Shown here piece after piece: positions 11,466 to 24,499 of a DNA stretch of 64,000 nucleotides (position 1 is the first letter of the stretch; every line of letters begins with the position of its first letter). Source of the DNA: Mikania micrantha (Eukaryota > Streptophyta > Magnoliopsida > Asterales > Asteraceae); contig CM018695.1 of the NCBI GenBank assembly GCA_009363875.1, forward strand, positions 61,189,433-61,253,432, in the 5' to 3' direction. The notes under the pieces are model-generated. The model saw nothing but the letters and a program-made list of their open reading frames with translations, had not been told where the DNA came from and made no database searches. A program made the position numbers and the translations under genes.

Positions 11466-11528
11466 CGAACTCAGCTTCGTGAACTCCCTTTTTCGTGAAC
11501 CAGTTTGTGAACTTAACCTATATATAAG
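11466..11528 (+). promoter_or_regulatory. Element A LTR promoter: CpG inverted repeats plus TATA box
   Basis: TATATATAAG at 11519-11528 is a good TATA box. Immediately upstream lie CACGAAC, TTCGTGAAC and TTCGTGAAC, which are direct and inverted copies of one short CG-containing word. In the 3' LTR (19312-19370) most of these CG pairs read TG or CA, as expected from deamination of methylated CpG. Confidence 0.55.
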
Positions 11529-12289
11529 TGCCTTGGGAAACGTGCTCACCTTTGGCTAGAAACACTCTCTCAAGTACTCGAAGTGGTCAGGTTCGTGAAA
11601 TACCATAAACGACTTTTGATCGACCAAAAGAAGGAGGAAACGCACGAGAAGCTACAAGGAGGATCATCAAACAACAAGTAAGGGTTTGATTCTTAAAAGT
11701 TATGATTTTCAGACAAAAAGGAAAACATGCATAAAGGTCATGCCTTTATGCAGAAAGTTCGTTCCTTTTTGGTTCAAGTGTGTTAGTAAGGCCATAATGT
11801 ACCTAGAACTAGCCCCTCAAGTCTTGGATAGTTTTCTGAAAGGTTTTATAAATAGATGAGTATTTGAATTGTACACGAAATTTGGAGAATCCGAACCCCT
11901 TCGTGAACCTCAATTTCGTGAACTCAATTTCGTGTACCTTGAGGTTCGTGTAGTCCAGGGATTTCGTGTACTTTTGGATTTCGTGAACTGCATGCATTTC
12001 ATGAACCCTGTGAGTTCGTGAACTCCATGTTCCAAATACTATGTTAATTTCGAGAACTTTAGGTTTTTCGGATACTAGAGGCTAGTTAGATGAGCTATGA
12101 GGACTTAGAATGAATTCTAAGTCTAGGGATGGAATGTAATTTGATAATGTAATGATGTAGGTTCTTGAGTCCTAGCCGAGGCATACGAGTCTAGGAAGGG
12201 AAGTGCCACACTACTACCAGGTGAGTTCTAGATGCCTTTTTTTTATACATGTTATGTGTAAATGTGTTTTGGGCTGACATACATGCAAC

Positions 12290-12660
12290 GATGTTGCTAA
12301 ATGATGATATGCAATGATATGTTATGATTATGTGCTAAGTTATGATGTTATGATGATATGATGCTAGCATGACACGATTATGATGCTATGTTATGATGTT
12401 GTGGTGATACGATGCTAGCAATGATACGAAGCTAGTATGACATGATTATGATGCTATGTTATGATGCTATCATAATACGATGCTAGCATGACATGATTAT
12501 GATGCTATGTTATGATGCTATGATGATACGATGCTAGCATTACATGATTATGATGGTATGTTATGATGCTATGATGATACTAAGTTAAGATGATATAATG
12601 CTAGCATGCCCTAACAATGATTCTAGAATGATGATATGACACTATGATGTGTTACGCATG
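12290..12660 (+). repeat. ~51-bp tandem repeat in element A 5' LTR
   Basis: Units built on GATGCTAGCATGACATGATT followed by ATGATGCTATGTTATGATGC recur about every 51 bp with substitutions. The same array occurs in the 3' LTR at about 20140-20530. It is noncoding LTR sequence. Confidence 0.75.
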
Positions 12661-12667
12661 CTATGAT

Positions 12668-12868
12668 GATGATGCTCCGATATTTGTATGGGGTAAGTAT
12701 GATGATGTTCCCGTATTCGTTACGAGGTAAGTATGATGTTGCTCCCATACCTGTATGGGGTAAGTATGATGTTGCTCCCATATCCGTATGGGGTAAGTAT
12801 GATGTTACTCCCATATCTGTATGGGGTGAGTATGAATGATGCTACAGTACTTGTACCGGGTAAGTATG
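12668..12868 (+). repeat. 33-bp tandem repeat, about 6 units (5' LTR)
   Basis: Units of the type GATGTTGCTCCCATATCCGT plus ATGGGGTAAGTAT repeat about six times. Because 33 is a multiple of three, several frames stay open and give spurious 11-residue repeats, but nothing else suggests a protein. Confidence 0.85.
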
Positions 12869-12931
12869 GATCTGTTGAACGCTTCGGCGAATCCAATCGA
12901 CGTTATGGAGCCTTGTGCCAGCATAAGCCCA

Positions 12932-13973
12932 AGAACAAGCATTTACAATGCTAAAAGAGGGACTTACCCAAGCTCCCGTCCTAGCATCGCTGGATGGAAA
13001 TGATGATTTTGTGGTGTATGCCGATGCATCACGACAAGGGTTGGGATGTGTACTGATGCAAAGAGGAAGGGTGATAGCTTATGCTTCACGAAAGCTAAAG
13101 ATTCATGAGGCTAACAACCCGACCCACGATCTCGAGCTAGCTGCAGTGGTGTTTGCATTGAAAATATGCAGATACTACCTGTATGGAGTCAAGAGTTTCA
13201 TCTACACCGACCACAAGAGTTTGAAGTATTTCTTCGAACAGAAAGATCTAAACATGAGGCAAAGACGATGGCTTGATCTATTAAAGGATTATGGCTGTGA
13301 CATTTTATATCACCCAAGTAAGGCCAATGTGGTAGGAGATGATTTAAGTCGTAAGGTTGAGCATCCGGCCATACGGGTAAAGTCCTACAGTTTAGTGATA
13401 ACGGCAGACTTCCAGAACGAACTCAAGCAGGTGCAACAGAAAGGGTTAGAGCCAGACAACGTGGGCTTTGAACGTGTCTTTGGACAAGTGAAGAACTTGG
13501 AAGACAATGACTATGGTGTGAAGGTACGATTCGGTCGAATGTGGGTGCCCAGAAATGGTGACATCTGATTGAGGATTTTAGATGAAGCCCACAAATCACT
13601 TTATTTGGTGCTTCCTGGTGCAACAAAGATGTATCAAGATTTACGAAAAGACTATTGGTGGCCAGGGATGAAGTTTAACAGGATGCAGAATGTGAACACG
13701 TGCCTTACTTGTGCGCAAGTAAAGGCCGAACATCAGAAGCCCTACGGATATGTGCAACCTCTTGAGGTACCATAATGTAAATGGGAACACATCACTATGG
13801 ATTTCATCACCAAGCTACCGAGAACAGCTAAGCGGCATGATACAATATTGGTGATTCACATTTCCTCCCTATCAGGGAAACTTATACGTCCGAACGGTTA
13901 TCTAAGTCGTTCATGAAGGAAATTGTGACACGACATGGAGTCCTTGTCTCCATTGTGTCGGATAGAGATACGA
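12932..13973 (+). pseudogene. Element A RNase H and integrase N-terminal part
   Basis: Remnant gypsy pol. RNase H begins mid-domain at 12932 and retains the YADASRQG catalytic aspartate motif, the DLEL segment and TDHKSL. The frame runs to a TGA at 13566-13568. The integrase HHCC zinc-binding segment follows at 13569-13775 (H..H..CLTC), then a stop and a degenerate integrase core ending near VSDRDT at ~13970. The sequence is cut there by a foreign LTR and resumes at 18354, with about 30 codons of the core missing. It cannot encode a working polymerase because RT is absent. Confidence 0.88.
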
Positions 13974-15264
13974 TGTGACCATTGCATTTGAGAATTACGT
14001 CATCAATGACGAGAGCACATTTAGTCGTGCTTAAAATCCACGTTGATTTAGCGATTGTGATTGTTACAGGTTGAAAGTATGCGAGAAGTGGTGAACGTGG
14101 GAGAAAACCATATGCGAAACGGAGTTCCGGATTCTCCGGAATCGCAAAACGAAGAAAATTATAAAAATATCAAAATCAAGGATGCTTTGCGGTACGCCTA
14201 GCCTCAGCTCTCCAAGCTAGGCGGTACACGAAGAAGCAAAGAAGAATCCGAAATCCACGATCCGCGCGCTACGCCTGTAACCAGTGTGCCACATTAGGCG
14301 ATGCGCACGAGACCCAAAATATCTGAGCTCCGTGACTCGTCGTGGTACGCCTAGCCTCGGACTGCCCCGCTAGGTGATACGTGACGGGTGAGGCGGTGCA
14401 AAGTTCATTTTCATGCAGAAAACAATATTTTTGATATCTCTCACACATACTCGATTTCCAGGCTCACCAAATCGACTTTTTACCCTCTGAAACTCAATTT
14501 CAAGCTATCAGATCGTCTGGATCTTGCTAGGAAACAAGTTTACAAGCTATGATCGTTGTTATGCAGCTGAAAATCCTTCTGATTAGGTAACGGTTCGTTT
14601 GAACCTACTAGTTTGATAATGGTTGATTAGAACTTGTTTTTGAAGGTAATGCAATAGTTAGGGTCGTTGATTATTGCCTAGATGATGGCTAGGAATGATT
14701 ATAATCGAAGAACTCGATGTGTTAACGGGTAAATCCTTGTTTTGATCCGTTGTAATGCCCGGTTTTCATGAAGCTATAACCATGATTATAATGGTTTTAA
14801 TCATTTGATTGTGACATTGTATATGATTGATTATCTTGATTAATCTTTGAAATACAAGGTTAAATGCAAGTGTTTCAAACAAATCACAATCATTAACATA
14901 CTTATTGGAATGATTATCTGATGTTTATGGTAATAGTCAGATTAGTACGTTAAACATGGTTATTAAACCTATTCCAATGTCACATTATGATATTTCATGA
15001 TATTTGGGTAATTAATAACAAGGATTGATCATTCCTAAGCCATAAATTTATCTAGAAACTGTTACAGCACTATAATCAACAACAGTACCTATTTGGTTAA
15101 TTTGAAATCATTCTGATTAATCAAATGTGTCATAAAATTTGTATTAGGAACCTGAACCAGTATAGATTCCTACATTATCATACATTGTATGATATGACAT
15201 TAAATTAATTAATTAAAAACCTAATATCGTTTTGATGACTTTCACTGTAATGTCTTTGACATTG

Positions 15265-16515
15265 GACAACAGAATGCATATGTTGTTAAAAGAAGTTCTT
15301 TGAATATGGAATTCAAAGGGATCAAATAAGTAAGGATACTCTAATTCATAGAACTCTAATGAAATATACGATCAACCAACATTTATCGAATTTGAAAAAG
15401 AGTCAGAAGAGATGGTTCGATCCTCTTATATTTTTTTCTCGAGCCGAGAGATCCATGAATCGGGATTCTGATGCATATAGATACAAATGGTCCACTGGGA
15501 GCAATAATTTCCAGGAACATTTGGAACATTTCGTTTCGGAGCATAAGAGCCGTTTTCAAGTAGTGTTCGATCGATTACGTATTAATCCATATTCGATTGA
15601 TTGGTCTGAGGTTATCGACAAAAAAGATTTGTCTAAGCCACTTCGTTTCTTTTTGTCCAAGTTACTTCTTTTTTTGTCTAACTCACTTCCTTTTTTGTTT
15701 TTCAGTTTCGGGAATATCCTCATTCATAGGTCCGAGATCTACATCTATGAATTGAAAGGTCCGAACGATCCACAGTTTTTAGAATCAATAGGTCTTCAAA
15801 TCGTTCATTTGAAAAAATCGAAACCCTTGATCAATGGAGAACAATATCACCATTTTTGTTCAATAAGATATCAAAGTGGATGATTGACTCATTCCATACT
15901 AAAAAGAATCGCAGGAAATCCTTTGATAACACGTATTCCTATTTCTCAATGATATTCCACGATCAATACAATTGGCTGAATCCCTTGAAATCATTTCATA
16001 GAAGTTCATTGAGATCTTCTTTTTATAAAGGAAATCAACTTTGATTCTTGAATAATCCACATAACTTATGCTTCTATTGTAACAAAAGATTCCCCTTTTA
16101 TGTGGAAAAGGCCCGTATCAATAATTATGATTTTACGTATGGACAATTCCTCAATATCTTGTTCATTCGCAACAAAATATTTTCTTTCTGCGTCGGTAAA
16201 AAAACTTGTTTTTTGGGGGAGAGATAGTATTTCAGCAATCGAATCACGGGTATCTAACATATTCATACCTAAGGCTTTTCCACAAAGTGGTGACGAAACG
16301 TATAACTTGTACAAATCTTTCCATTTTCCAAGTCGATCCAATCCATTCGTTCGTAGAGCTATTTACTCGATCGCAGACATTTCTGGAACACCTCTAACAG
16401 AAGGACAAATAGTCAATTTTGAAAGAACTTATTGTCAACCTCTTTCAGATATGAATCTATCTGATTCAGAAGTGAAGAACTTGTATCACTATCTCAATTT
16501 CAATTCAAACAGTCT
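15265..16515 (+). pseudogene. Plastid ycf2 fragment (nuclear plastid insert)
   Basis: Reads as an internal to near C-terminal part of Ycf2, recognisable from [45 protein letters not shown] and [17 protein letters not shown]. The reading frame changes near 15855 and again after 16050, and internal codons are deleted compared with plastid Ycf2. It is therefore a decayed nuclear copy, not a functional gene. It ends at about 16515, where it joins ndhB intron sequence. The GC content and codon use match plastid rather than nuclear DNA. Confidence 0.93.
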
Positions 16516-17485
<970 letters not shown>

Positions 17486-18353
17486 GATTGGATCCAAAAC
17501 AATTCTCAGTAAGTTAAAACATAAATAACTTGCTAAACATAAACTAATTCAGAATTTAGCTACCAAGATCATTTTGCGTGTGATCTCACTACTTTTAAGA
17601 CTTCAGGTGAGTTTCGTACAACCCCTTTTCTTTTTAATATTTTATAAACACCGGGGCACTATTATGGAACTTTTCTCGCTCATATGATATGTATCACTGT
17701 TATCTGTGTGATTTCTTGTGATTTGTTGATAACTTGTGGATTTCATGGGATTTTCCCCGTAGAACAGAACTCTATCACAGAACTTAAAAGTCGTCATTCC
17801 TTGAACTGTATCTAGTGAACCCATGTGGGGCCGAACGAGAAACAATGATAGTACTATCGGCTGACAACCCATTCGCTGGAAGGTTTGCTTCTCCCCTTGT
17901 GTGAATGTTTGTTACCTGTTTTTCAGAACTTCTTAATGTTGTGATAGACATTAAGACAATGAGGCATTAAGATGTTACCGATGGGTAGTATCTTATAGAA
18001 CGAGAACGGAGTAGTCAGAAAGGAACTAGATACGGATCCCATGGTTATCTTGAACTGTATATATTGAGAACTTGCATATCATATCATATTGTGGAACTTG
18101 AACATTACGAACTCACCAGCTTTGTGCTGATCTTTCAAACTCAAACATTTTTGCAGGGAAACAATGACCAACGGTGAGGCTGTACTTTCAAACACTTGTA
18201 ATTAAATAAGTCGGATTGTGTAATAAACTCACTTTGTAAACTGTAAGTGTGATTGTGAATGACGAAACCTTGTAATGTATTTACTTTAAGTTAATATGTG
18301 TGTTGTGATATCGGATCACGTAAGTCACACCTCATCTCTGAGACATCACCACT

Positions 18354-19117
18354 ATCCAAACTCAGACGGATGGACAGTCTGAAAGGACTCTCCAAACTTT
18401 GGAGGATATGCCTAGGACGTGTATTATCGATTTTGGAGGACGCTAGGATGACCACTTGCCACTGGTGGAGTTTTCTTACGATAAAAGCTACCACACTAAT
18501 ATCGGAATGCCCCCTTATGAGGTGTTGTATGGAAGACGATGTAGAACCTTAGTGTGTTGGGTTGAGGTTGGACAGAAAGAAATGGGAAACAAGGCTGTTG
18601 TGATCGATATGGCAGAAAAGCTACGAGTGATGAAAACACGTATGAAAGCAACACAAGATCGCTAGAAATCCTACATTGACAAGTGCCGAAGGCCAATAGA
18701 GTTCAATGTTGGCGATCGAGTGTTGCATAAAATATCACCATCATTCGATTCCGAAAGAAAGGGAAGCTGAGTCCAAGGTACATCGGACCGTTTCGGATAG
18801 AAGCACAGGTAGGGATGGTCGTGTATCGATTGGACCTACCGGAGGAACTGAACGGGATCCATCCTACCTTTCACGTTTCACATCTTAGGAAGTGTTTGGT
18901 GGATGAGCAAGAACATGTTCCTTTAGATGACATCTAGGTGGACCGACTGAACTACATTGAACAACAAGTCGCGATCATAGACACGAAGGAAAAGCAACTA
19001 CGGAATAAAACAGTTTGGCAAGTCAAAGTTCAATGGAAGCATCAGAAAGGTTCAAACGCTACGTGGCAAGCCGAAGAGGAAATGAAGAGGTTGTATACCC
19101 ACTTGTTCGAAGTGTAA
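18354..19117 (+). pseudogene. Element A integrase C-terminal region
   Basis: Integrase resumes at TDGQSERTLQTLEDM and continues through VEFSYDKSYH, a GPF.IE segment and [13 protein letters not shown] to a chromodomain-like tail (VQWKHQKGSNATW), ending at TAA 19115-19117. It contains several stops and a frameshift. Together with 12932-13973 it forms one disrupted pol. Confidence 0.88.
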
Positions 19118-19147
19118 CGATACAGGTTTCGGGACGAAACCTAATGT

Positions 19148-19161
19148 AAGGAGGGGAGACT
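19148..19161 (+). promoter_or_regulatory. Element A polypurine tract
   Basis: The purine run AAGGAGGGGAGAC sits directly before the TG of the 3' LTR, the expected primer site for plus-strand DNA synthesis. Confidence 0.85.
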
Positions 19162-21291
19162 TGTAACACCCCAAAATTTTATGCAAGTTAGTTGAAATTA
19201 CGAATGGGTAATGAATAATTAACTTGTAGGAAAGAGATGAAAAGTAAACCGAAAGAAAGATCACAAAATCGAGTACTTGAAAGTACCCGAAGTTCACAAA
19301 TCCAGAGTACACGAACTCAGCTTCATGAACTCCCTTTTTCATAAACCAGTTCATGAACTTAGCGTATATATGTGAGTGCCTTGGGAAACGTGCTCACTAG
19401 TGTCTGGAAGCACTATCTCTCAAGTACTCGAAGTGGGCAGGTTCGTGCACTACCAGAAACGACTTTTGATCGACCAAAAGAAGGAGGAAACTCATTGGAA
19501 GCTACGAGGAGGATCATCAAATAATAGGTAAGGGTTTGATTCATAAAAGTTATGATTTTGAGACAAAAAGGAAAACATGCATAAAGGTCATTCCTTTATG
19601 CCATTAAGTCCTTTCTTTTTGGTTTTATTGCGTTAGTAAGGCCATAATGTACCTAGAACTAGCCCCTCAAGTCTTGGATAGTTTTCTGAAAGATTTTATG
19701 ATGAAAAGATGAGCATTCGAAGAGTACACAAAATTTGGAGTATCCGATCCCCTTCGTGAACCTCAATTTCATGAACTCAATTTCATGTACCTTGAGGTTC
19801 GTGTAGTCCAGGGATTTCGTGTACTTTGGTATTTTGTGTACTGCATGCATTTCGTGAACCCTGTGAGTTCGTGAACTCCATGTTTCGAATACCATGTTAA
19901 TTTCGAGAACTTTAGGGATTTTGGATACTGGAGGCTAGTTAGATGAGCTATGAGTACTTAGAATTAATTCTAAGTAAAGGGATGGAATATAATGGGATAA
20001 TGTATCATTGTAGGTTCTTGAGTCCTAGCTGAGGCATACGAGTCTAGGAAGGGAAGAGCCACACTATTACCAAGTGAGTTCGAGATGCCCTCTTTATACA
20101 TGTTATGTATAAATATGTTTTGGGCAGACATACAAGCTACGAAGTTGTCAAATGATGATATGCTATGATTAGGTGCTAAGTTTTGATGTTATGATTATAC
20201 GATGCTAGCATGAAATGATTATGGTTCTATGTTAGGATGCTATGATGATACGATGCTACCATGGCTTGATTATGATGCTATGTTATGATGTTGTGATGAT
20301 ACGATGCTAGCAATGATACGATGCTAGTATGACATGATTATGATGTTGTGTTATGATGCTATGATAATATGATGCTAGCATGACATGATTATGATGCTAG
20401 GTTTTGATGCTATGATGATACAATGCTAGCATGACATGATTATTATGGTATGTTATGATGCTATGATGATACTAAGTTAAGATGATATGATGCTAGCATG
20501 ACCTAATAATGATGCTAGAATGTTATGATGATATGACACTATGATATGTTAAGCATGTTATGATGATGATGCTCCCATATTTGTATGGGGTAAGTATGAT
20601 GATGCTCTTGTATACGTTACAGGGTAAGGATGATGTTGCTCCCATATCCGTGTGGGGTAAGTATGATGTTGCACCCATATCCGTATGTTGTATGTATGAT
20701 GTTGCTCCTATATCCGTATGGGGTAAGTATGATGTTGTTCCCATATCAGTATGGGGTAAGTATGATGTTGCTCCCATATCTATATGGGGTAAGTATGAAT
20801 GATGCTCAAGTACTTGTATTGGGTAAGTATGGATCTGTTGAACGCTTCGGCGAATCAGATCGACATTATGCAGCCTTGTGCCGGCATAAGCCCACTATTT
20901 ACGCTTAGTAGAAGTGGTGGTATTATGATTATGCGTTATGGTTACGTATGATGAATGCATGATGTTTTTAGTAAACGACTCTTTAACTCACATGACGCTT
21001 TCGATGTTTTACAAAAACGAGAACCCACTAGCGAAAGCTAACTTTTTAGTATGTATGTTAGGTTGATGAACAGGTAGGAAGGAAATGGAGTAGCTCATGG
21101 CTCTCATCCAGAAGATAATGTGGTTTTTGGCAATCCCGTATGATATTAAATACAGACATTTATATGTATTTATGATTTTGACAAACTACGTTTAAATTCC
21201 GCTACATGATTTATGAAAGTTTTTGGTTTAAGAACTATGTGATGATGATGTAAATCCAACTCTGGGAGGTACCCGGGATCGGGGCCTCTCA
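19162..21291 (+). repeat. Element A 3' LTR (complete)
   Basis: 2130 bp from TGTAACACCCC to CTCTCA, followed by the TAAAA duplication. It is related to 11316-12931 with many substitutions. It carries the ~51-bp array (about 20140-20530) and the 33-bp array. Confidence 0.92.
20565..20830 (+). repeat. 33-bp tandem repeat, 8 units (3' LTR)
   Basis: The same repeat as at 12668-12868 but with about eight units instead of six, so the array has changed length since the LTRs were identical. Confidence 0.85.
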
Positions 21292-21296
21292 TAAAA

Positions 21297-21619
21297 ACAA
21301 TAGAAAAAATTACTCACAAAATCCATATCACCTGCAACCAATCGTTTGATTTAAAAAAATATAAAACTCTTAGCAAATATGTCAAATTTGAGAACCGTAT
21401 TTTCTGCTTAATAATTTTCAAAGTCAAAAAACTTCTGTTGGTCCAAGTTTAAATTTTCAAAACATCATTAAATGGATCGAACACTTAAATAATAAATGGG
21501 GCCCACTTATATAATAATAATATTCTACTATTTCTTTTCATGGGTTTTAATTATACATAGTAATTTTCAATACTACTTATATTTAAATCATACAGTTATC
21601 TATATGTATAATAATTATA
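21297..21619. other. AT-rich stretch right of element A
   Basis: No gene. This may be the continuation of the Helitron interrupted by element A, but no 5' Helitron end was recognised. Confidence 0.35.
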
Positions 21620-21902
21620 AGAGTTAAATACAATTTGCAATCATGTGGTTTATTACTTACTGGAGGTTGCAAGACTCCTTTTTATAGCATTTTTTTCGAA
21701 GCTACTTTAGCTCTTGCTCAAAAAGACATTAAGAGAGGTTTAGCATATTCCACAATGTCTCAATTGGGTTATATGATGTTAGATCTAGGTATGGGGTTTG
21801 CTGCTTGCAACACTGTATTTTTAAAAAGCCTGTAACCTACACCATTCAGTTAAAATTAATATAACCATGCTAGTTTATGGAAGGCAAAACTGTAATTTAT
21901 GA
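21620..21902 (+). repeat. Left arm of a dispersed inverted repeat
   Basis: Matches the reverse complement of 23068-23241: GTTAAAT.CAATTTGCAA, GGTTTATTACTTACTG, GCAACACTGTATTTTTAAAA and CATTCAGTTAAAATTAA. It differs by an inserted patch at about 21690-21800 that includes plastid ndhF sequence. Confidence 0.75.
21701..21797 (+). pseudogene. 97-bp plastid ndhF fragment
   Basis: Reads [20 protein letters not shown] followed by QLGYMML.LGMG, the conserved NdhF segment, with one alanine codon changed to aspartate. It is a patch of plastid DNA inside a nuclear repeat. The uninterrupted repeat copy at 23068-23241 shows the sequence before insertion. Confidence 0.93.
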
Positions 21903-22521
21903 TCTAACTTAACATAACTCCAAATCAAAAACCTCTTATGATTCTCTTAAACATATCTCTCAAAATTTTTATCCTCAAACCCAAGAAATCTAAATACTCC
22001 CAACTGTTGTTCACTCATGCGCCCTTGGTTCCGCCAACTACAGCCACTCCCATCATCGGAATAAACTATTGTTGTCACCAAGATCCTAACAAACACCTGG
22101 CTTCACCAAAGGCCTTCATCAATCAAGCACTACATCACGATCAAGGTAACATTTTGAACTAAAACTCTAACCAAACAGGTTTTTCTCTTTACGGTATTTT
22201 TTTAAATATAAAAATAAAAATAACTAGATATAGAAAAAAACGTTGTTTGTGGAATTGGTTGGGATGAAGTATGTGAAGGGATGTGTACATTTGATAGATA
22301 ATAGAAGGGATGAAGTATGAAAGTATAAGAAAATGAAGGAGCAACTCGAAAGCTTTCATGGCAGTGTATATACATGTGTATGTACGGAATGTGTAGGCAA
22401 GCATGCATGTGAGTATTTGGTTTGTATGGATAAACAAAACCACAACATGTCTGTACATGGAATAGTCATAAATGGGATAATGTATGGCTTATAGATGGAG
22501 TCTAGTTTAATATATAATATA
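21903..22521. other. Spacer between inverted repeat arm and Helitron
   Basis: Only short shadow frames on the minus strand; no recognisable product. No gene supported. Confidence 0.4.
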
Positions 22522-22921
22522 CTAGATTAGTATCCTGTATATTACATGGGTTGAATAGAAGAATATGATACATAGTTATCAATTAAAATTTAAACAGTAT
22601 AAGACGATATTTAAATGTTTATGTAATAAAATAATTATATTATTCTTTAAACAATAAGTTTTTCAAAGCTTGTTTCTTTGAACATTTGATTTTAAAATTT
22701 GTTTTTGAAATTTTATATGTTATAATAATTTGATTTTTTTTCTAATAATGTTTTTTAATATTAATATATTTTTAATGTATTAATTTTTTTTTAATTTTAA
22801 AATATATAAAAAGTATATTTAATATAAGATGTATTGAATAGGAGAGTGACGGAAAATTAAACTTGAGGTGCTTTAGGAAGATGATATGTGTCCTTAAAAA
22901 ACTTTTATTTATTAGAATAGA
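22522..22921 (-). mobile_element. Non-autonomous Helitron (400 bp)
   Basis: On the minus strand it begins TCTATTCTAATAAATAAAAG after A and ends with the imperfect hairpin CCATGTAATATACAGG, a short spacer and CTAG followed by T at 22525-22522. Both ends match the Helitron at 60945-61405. No coding capacity. Confidence 0.82.
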
Positions 22922-23067
22922 TAAAGAAACACACACACATGTGTATATATATATATATCACCATCTTTTATGAAATCGATGTTATGAATCTTTTATGAAA
23001 GGAGGGTTTCAATATCCGATAACGTATAAACCACAAGGTTACAAATTGCATTTAACCCTAATAATAA

Positions 23068-23241
23068 ATAATAATTTACAATTTTATCCTTCGTAAACTA
23101 ACGGAATTATGTTAATTTTAACTGAATGGGTGTGTGTTGCAGGCTTTTTAAAAATACAGTGTTGCAAGTTACAAAAATAAAAAAGAAGGGTTGCAACCAA
23201 CAGTAAGAAATAAACCGCAAGGTTGGAAATTGCATTTAATT
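23068..23241 (-). repeat. Right arm of the dispersed inverted repeat
   Basis: The uninterrupted copy of the repeat whose other arm is 21620-21902. Part of the same repeat family recurs just left of it (about 22998-23060) as a second copy of the TAAACCACAAGGTTACAAAT word. Confidence 0.7.
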
Positions 23242-23390
23242 TTAATTATAATTAATTTATGTCATTTAAAATTTTGAGTACGATCAAAATTGGTTGACCT
23301 GAACCAAGGGTTTGATTTGTTAATTCATCCTCGAAACCTAGTTAGAGGCTCAGCCAACGATCACTGTAAAAAACTAATCGGCTAGAGCAT

Positions 23391-23730
23391 TGAAACGTTT
23401 ATGAATTACAGAGACAAGAGGAGAACAATTAGGATAAAAGAAGATGGTATTGATGAGAATAGAAATTAGACAGAGTTGAGGTGAGAGAGAGACATAACAA
23501 CCTTGATCACACATATATGACCTCATCAGACATCCCTCTTACATATATATAGACTTTTCTCATAATTAATTAATTAATTTATCTAATTGACTTTATGTTC
23601 TTTATTCCGTCAATTTAGATGGTAGACGTTTCTCTCATGTGCTCTGTCTAATTTGGGCTGCTCCTCCAATTGAGTTTGTTTCCCTGCTGTACCCATGGAA
23701 CTTTGATAAATTCCATCTTGTATCACATCA
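23391..23730 (-). repeat. Element C 3' LTR
   Basis: 340 bp, ending at TATCACATCA on the plus strand. It pairs with 56464-56804. The purine-rich minus-strand string AAAGGGGACGGTAA next to it (23744-23731) is the polypurine tract. Confidence 0.92.
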
Positions 23731-23735
23731 TTACC

Positions 23736-24494
23736 GTCCCCTTTAAGATTCACCTTGTCCTCAAGGTGCAAATCAGAAAAAGATTTTATTAGAGAGGCTT
23801 TATCTTCCCAAGTAGCATCCGAAGCAGAAAGACCCTCCTAGTGAATGAGGTATTGTTGAATTTGCTAGTTAGCTCGTGACAAAATACGTTGGTCCAAGAT
23901 CGCCACAGTTTGTAACTTCATGGTGGAAGTAGCATCCACTAAATGCAAGGGAGTAATTTGTTAAATTGGTTTGCTCATACACTTGCGTAACATGGAAATG
24001 TGAAAAAAAAATTATGTATTTGTGCCCCTGGGAGTAAATCCAAATTATAGGCGACTGTACCAATACGCTCTGTGATTAGATATGGCCCAAGGTAACGCCT
24101 ACCTAGTTTAAAATGTTGTTGGAGACGGTGAGTTCCTTAGCGAAACGACTGTATTTTAACAAACACCAAATCACCAAATTGAAAGGTCAGATCGCGATGA
24201 TGTAAATCTGCATAAGCTTTCATACGAGCCTGAGCTTTACACAATTTGCGTTTGAGCAAGGCAAGTCTTCATCTCGTTCATGCAATTGAGTTGCTACTAA
24301 GGAATTCCCTGTAGAATCACGTAAAAATCGGGTAATAGTGGGAGGCTGACAGCCATACAAAACCTCGAATGGGCCATACAAAATCTCGAATTATGTCATC
24401 TTTGTAGTTGTTTGATAGGAGGTATTGTACCAATATTTAGCCCATGGAAGTAGACTGAGCCAGGCATGCGGATTATCCATGAAAAAATAACTAA
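23736..24494 (-). pseudogene. Element C integrase C-terminal part
   Basis: Minus-strand integrase end: DNPHAWLSLLPWAKYWYNTS near 24483-24420, then YG.QPP, a degenerate GPY-like segment (PKLGRRYLGP region near 24100-24060) and a chromodomain-like tail near 23890-23780. Several stops are present. The upstream part lies at 39072-39181 beyond element D. Confidence 0.85.
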
Positions 24495-24499
24495 GGTAC

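Larger units (their letters stand above)
11316..12931 (+). repeat. Element A 5' LTR (3'-truncated)
   Basis: Aligns with 19162-20893 of the 3' LTR and stops after GCATAAGCCCA. The last ~400 bp of the LTR are missing and the sequence passes straight into RNase H coding sequence at 12932. It contains a TATA box (11519-11528) and two tandem-repeat arrays. Confidence 0.9.

Noticed and set aside
12623..12954. Repetitive frames (SYLPHTDMGAT-type) in the element A LTRs, also 20523-20908
   Set aside because: They are the 33-bp LTR tandem repeat read in open frames on both strands. No start context or conservation between the two LTRs.
22189..22458. 89-codon minus-strand frame
   Set aside because: AT-rich low-complexity translation with no domain; overlaps a second frame of the same kind.
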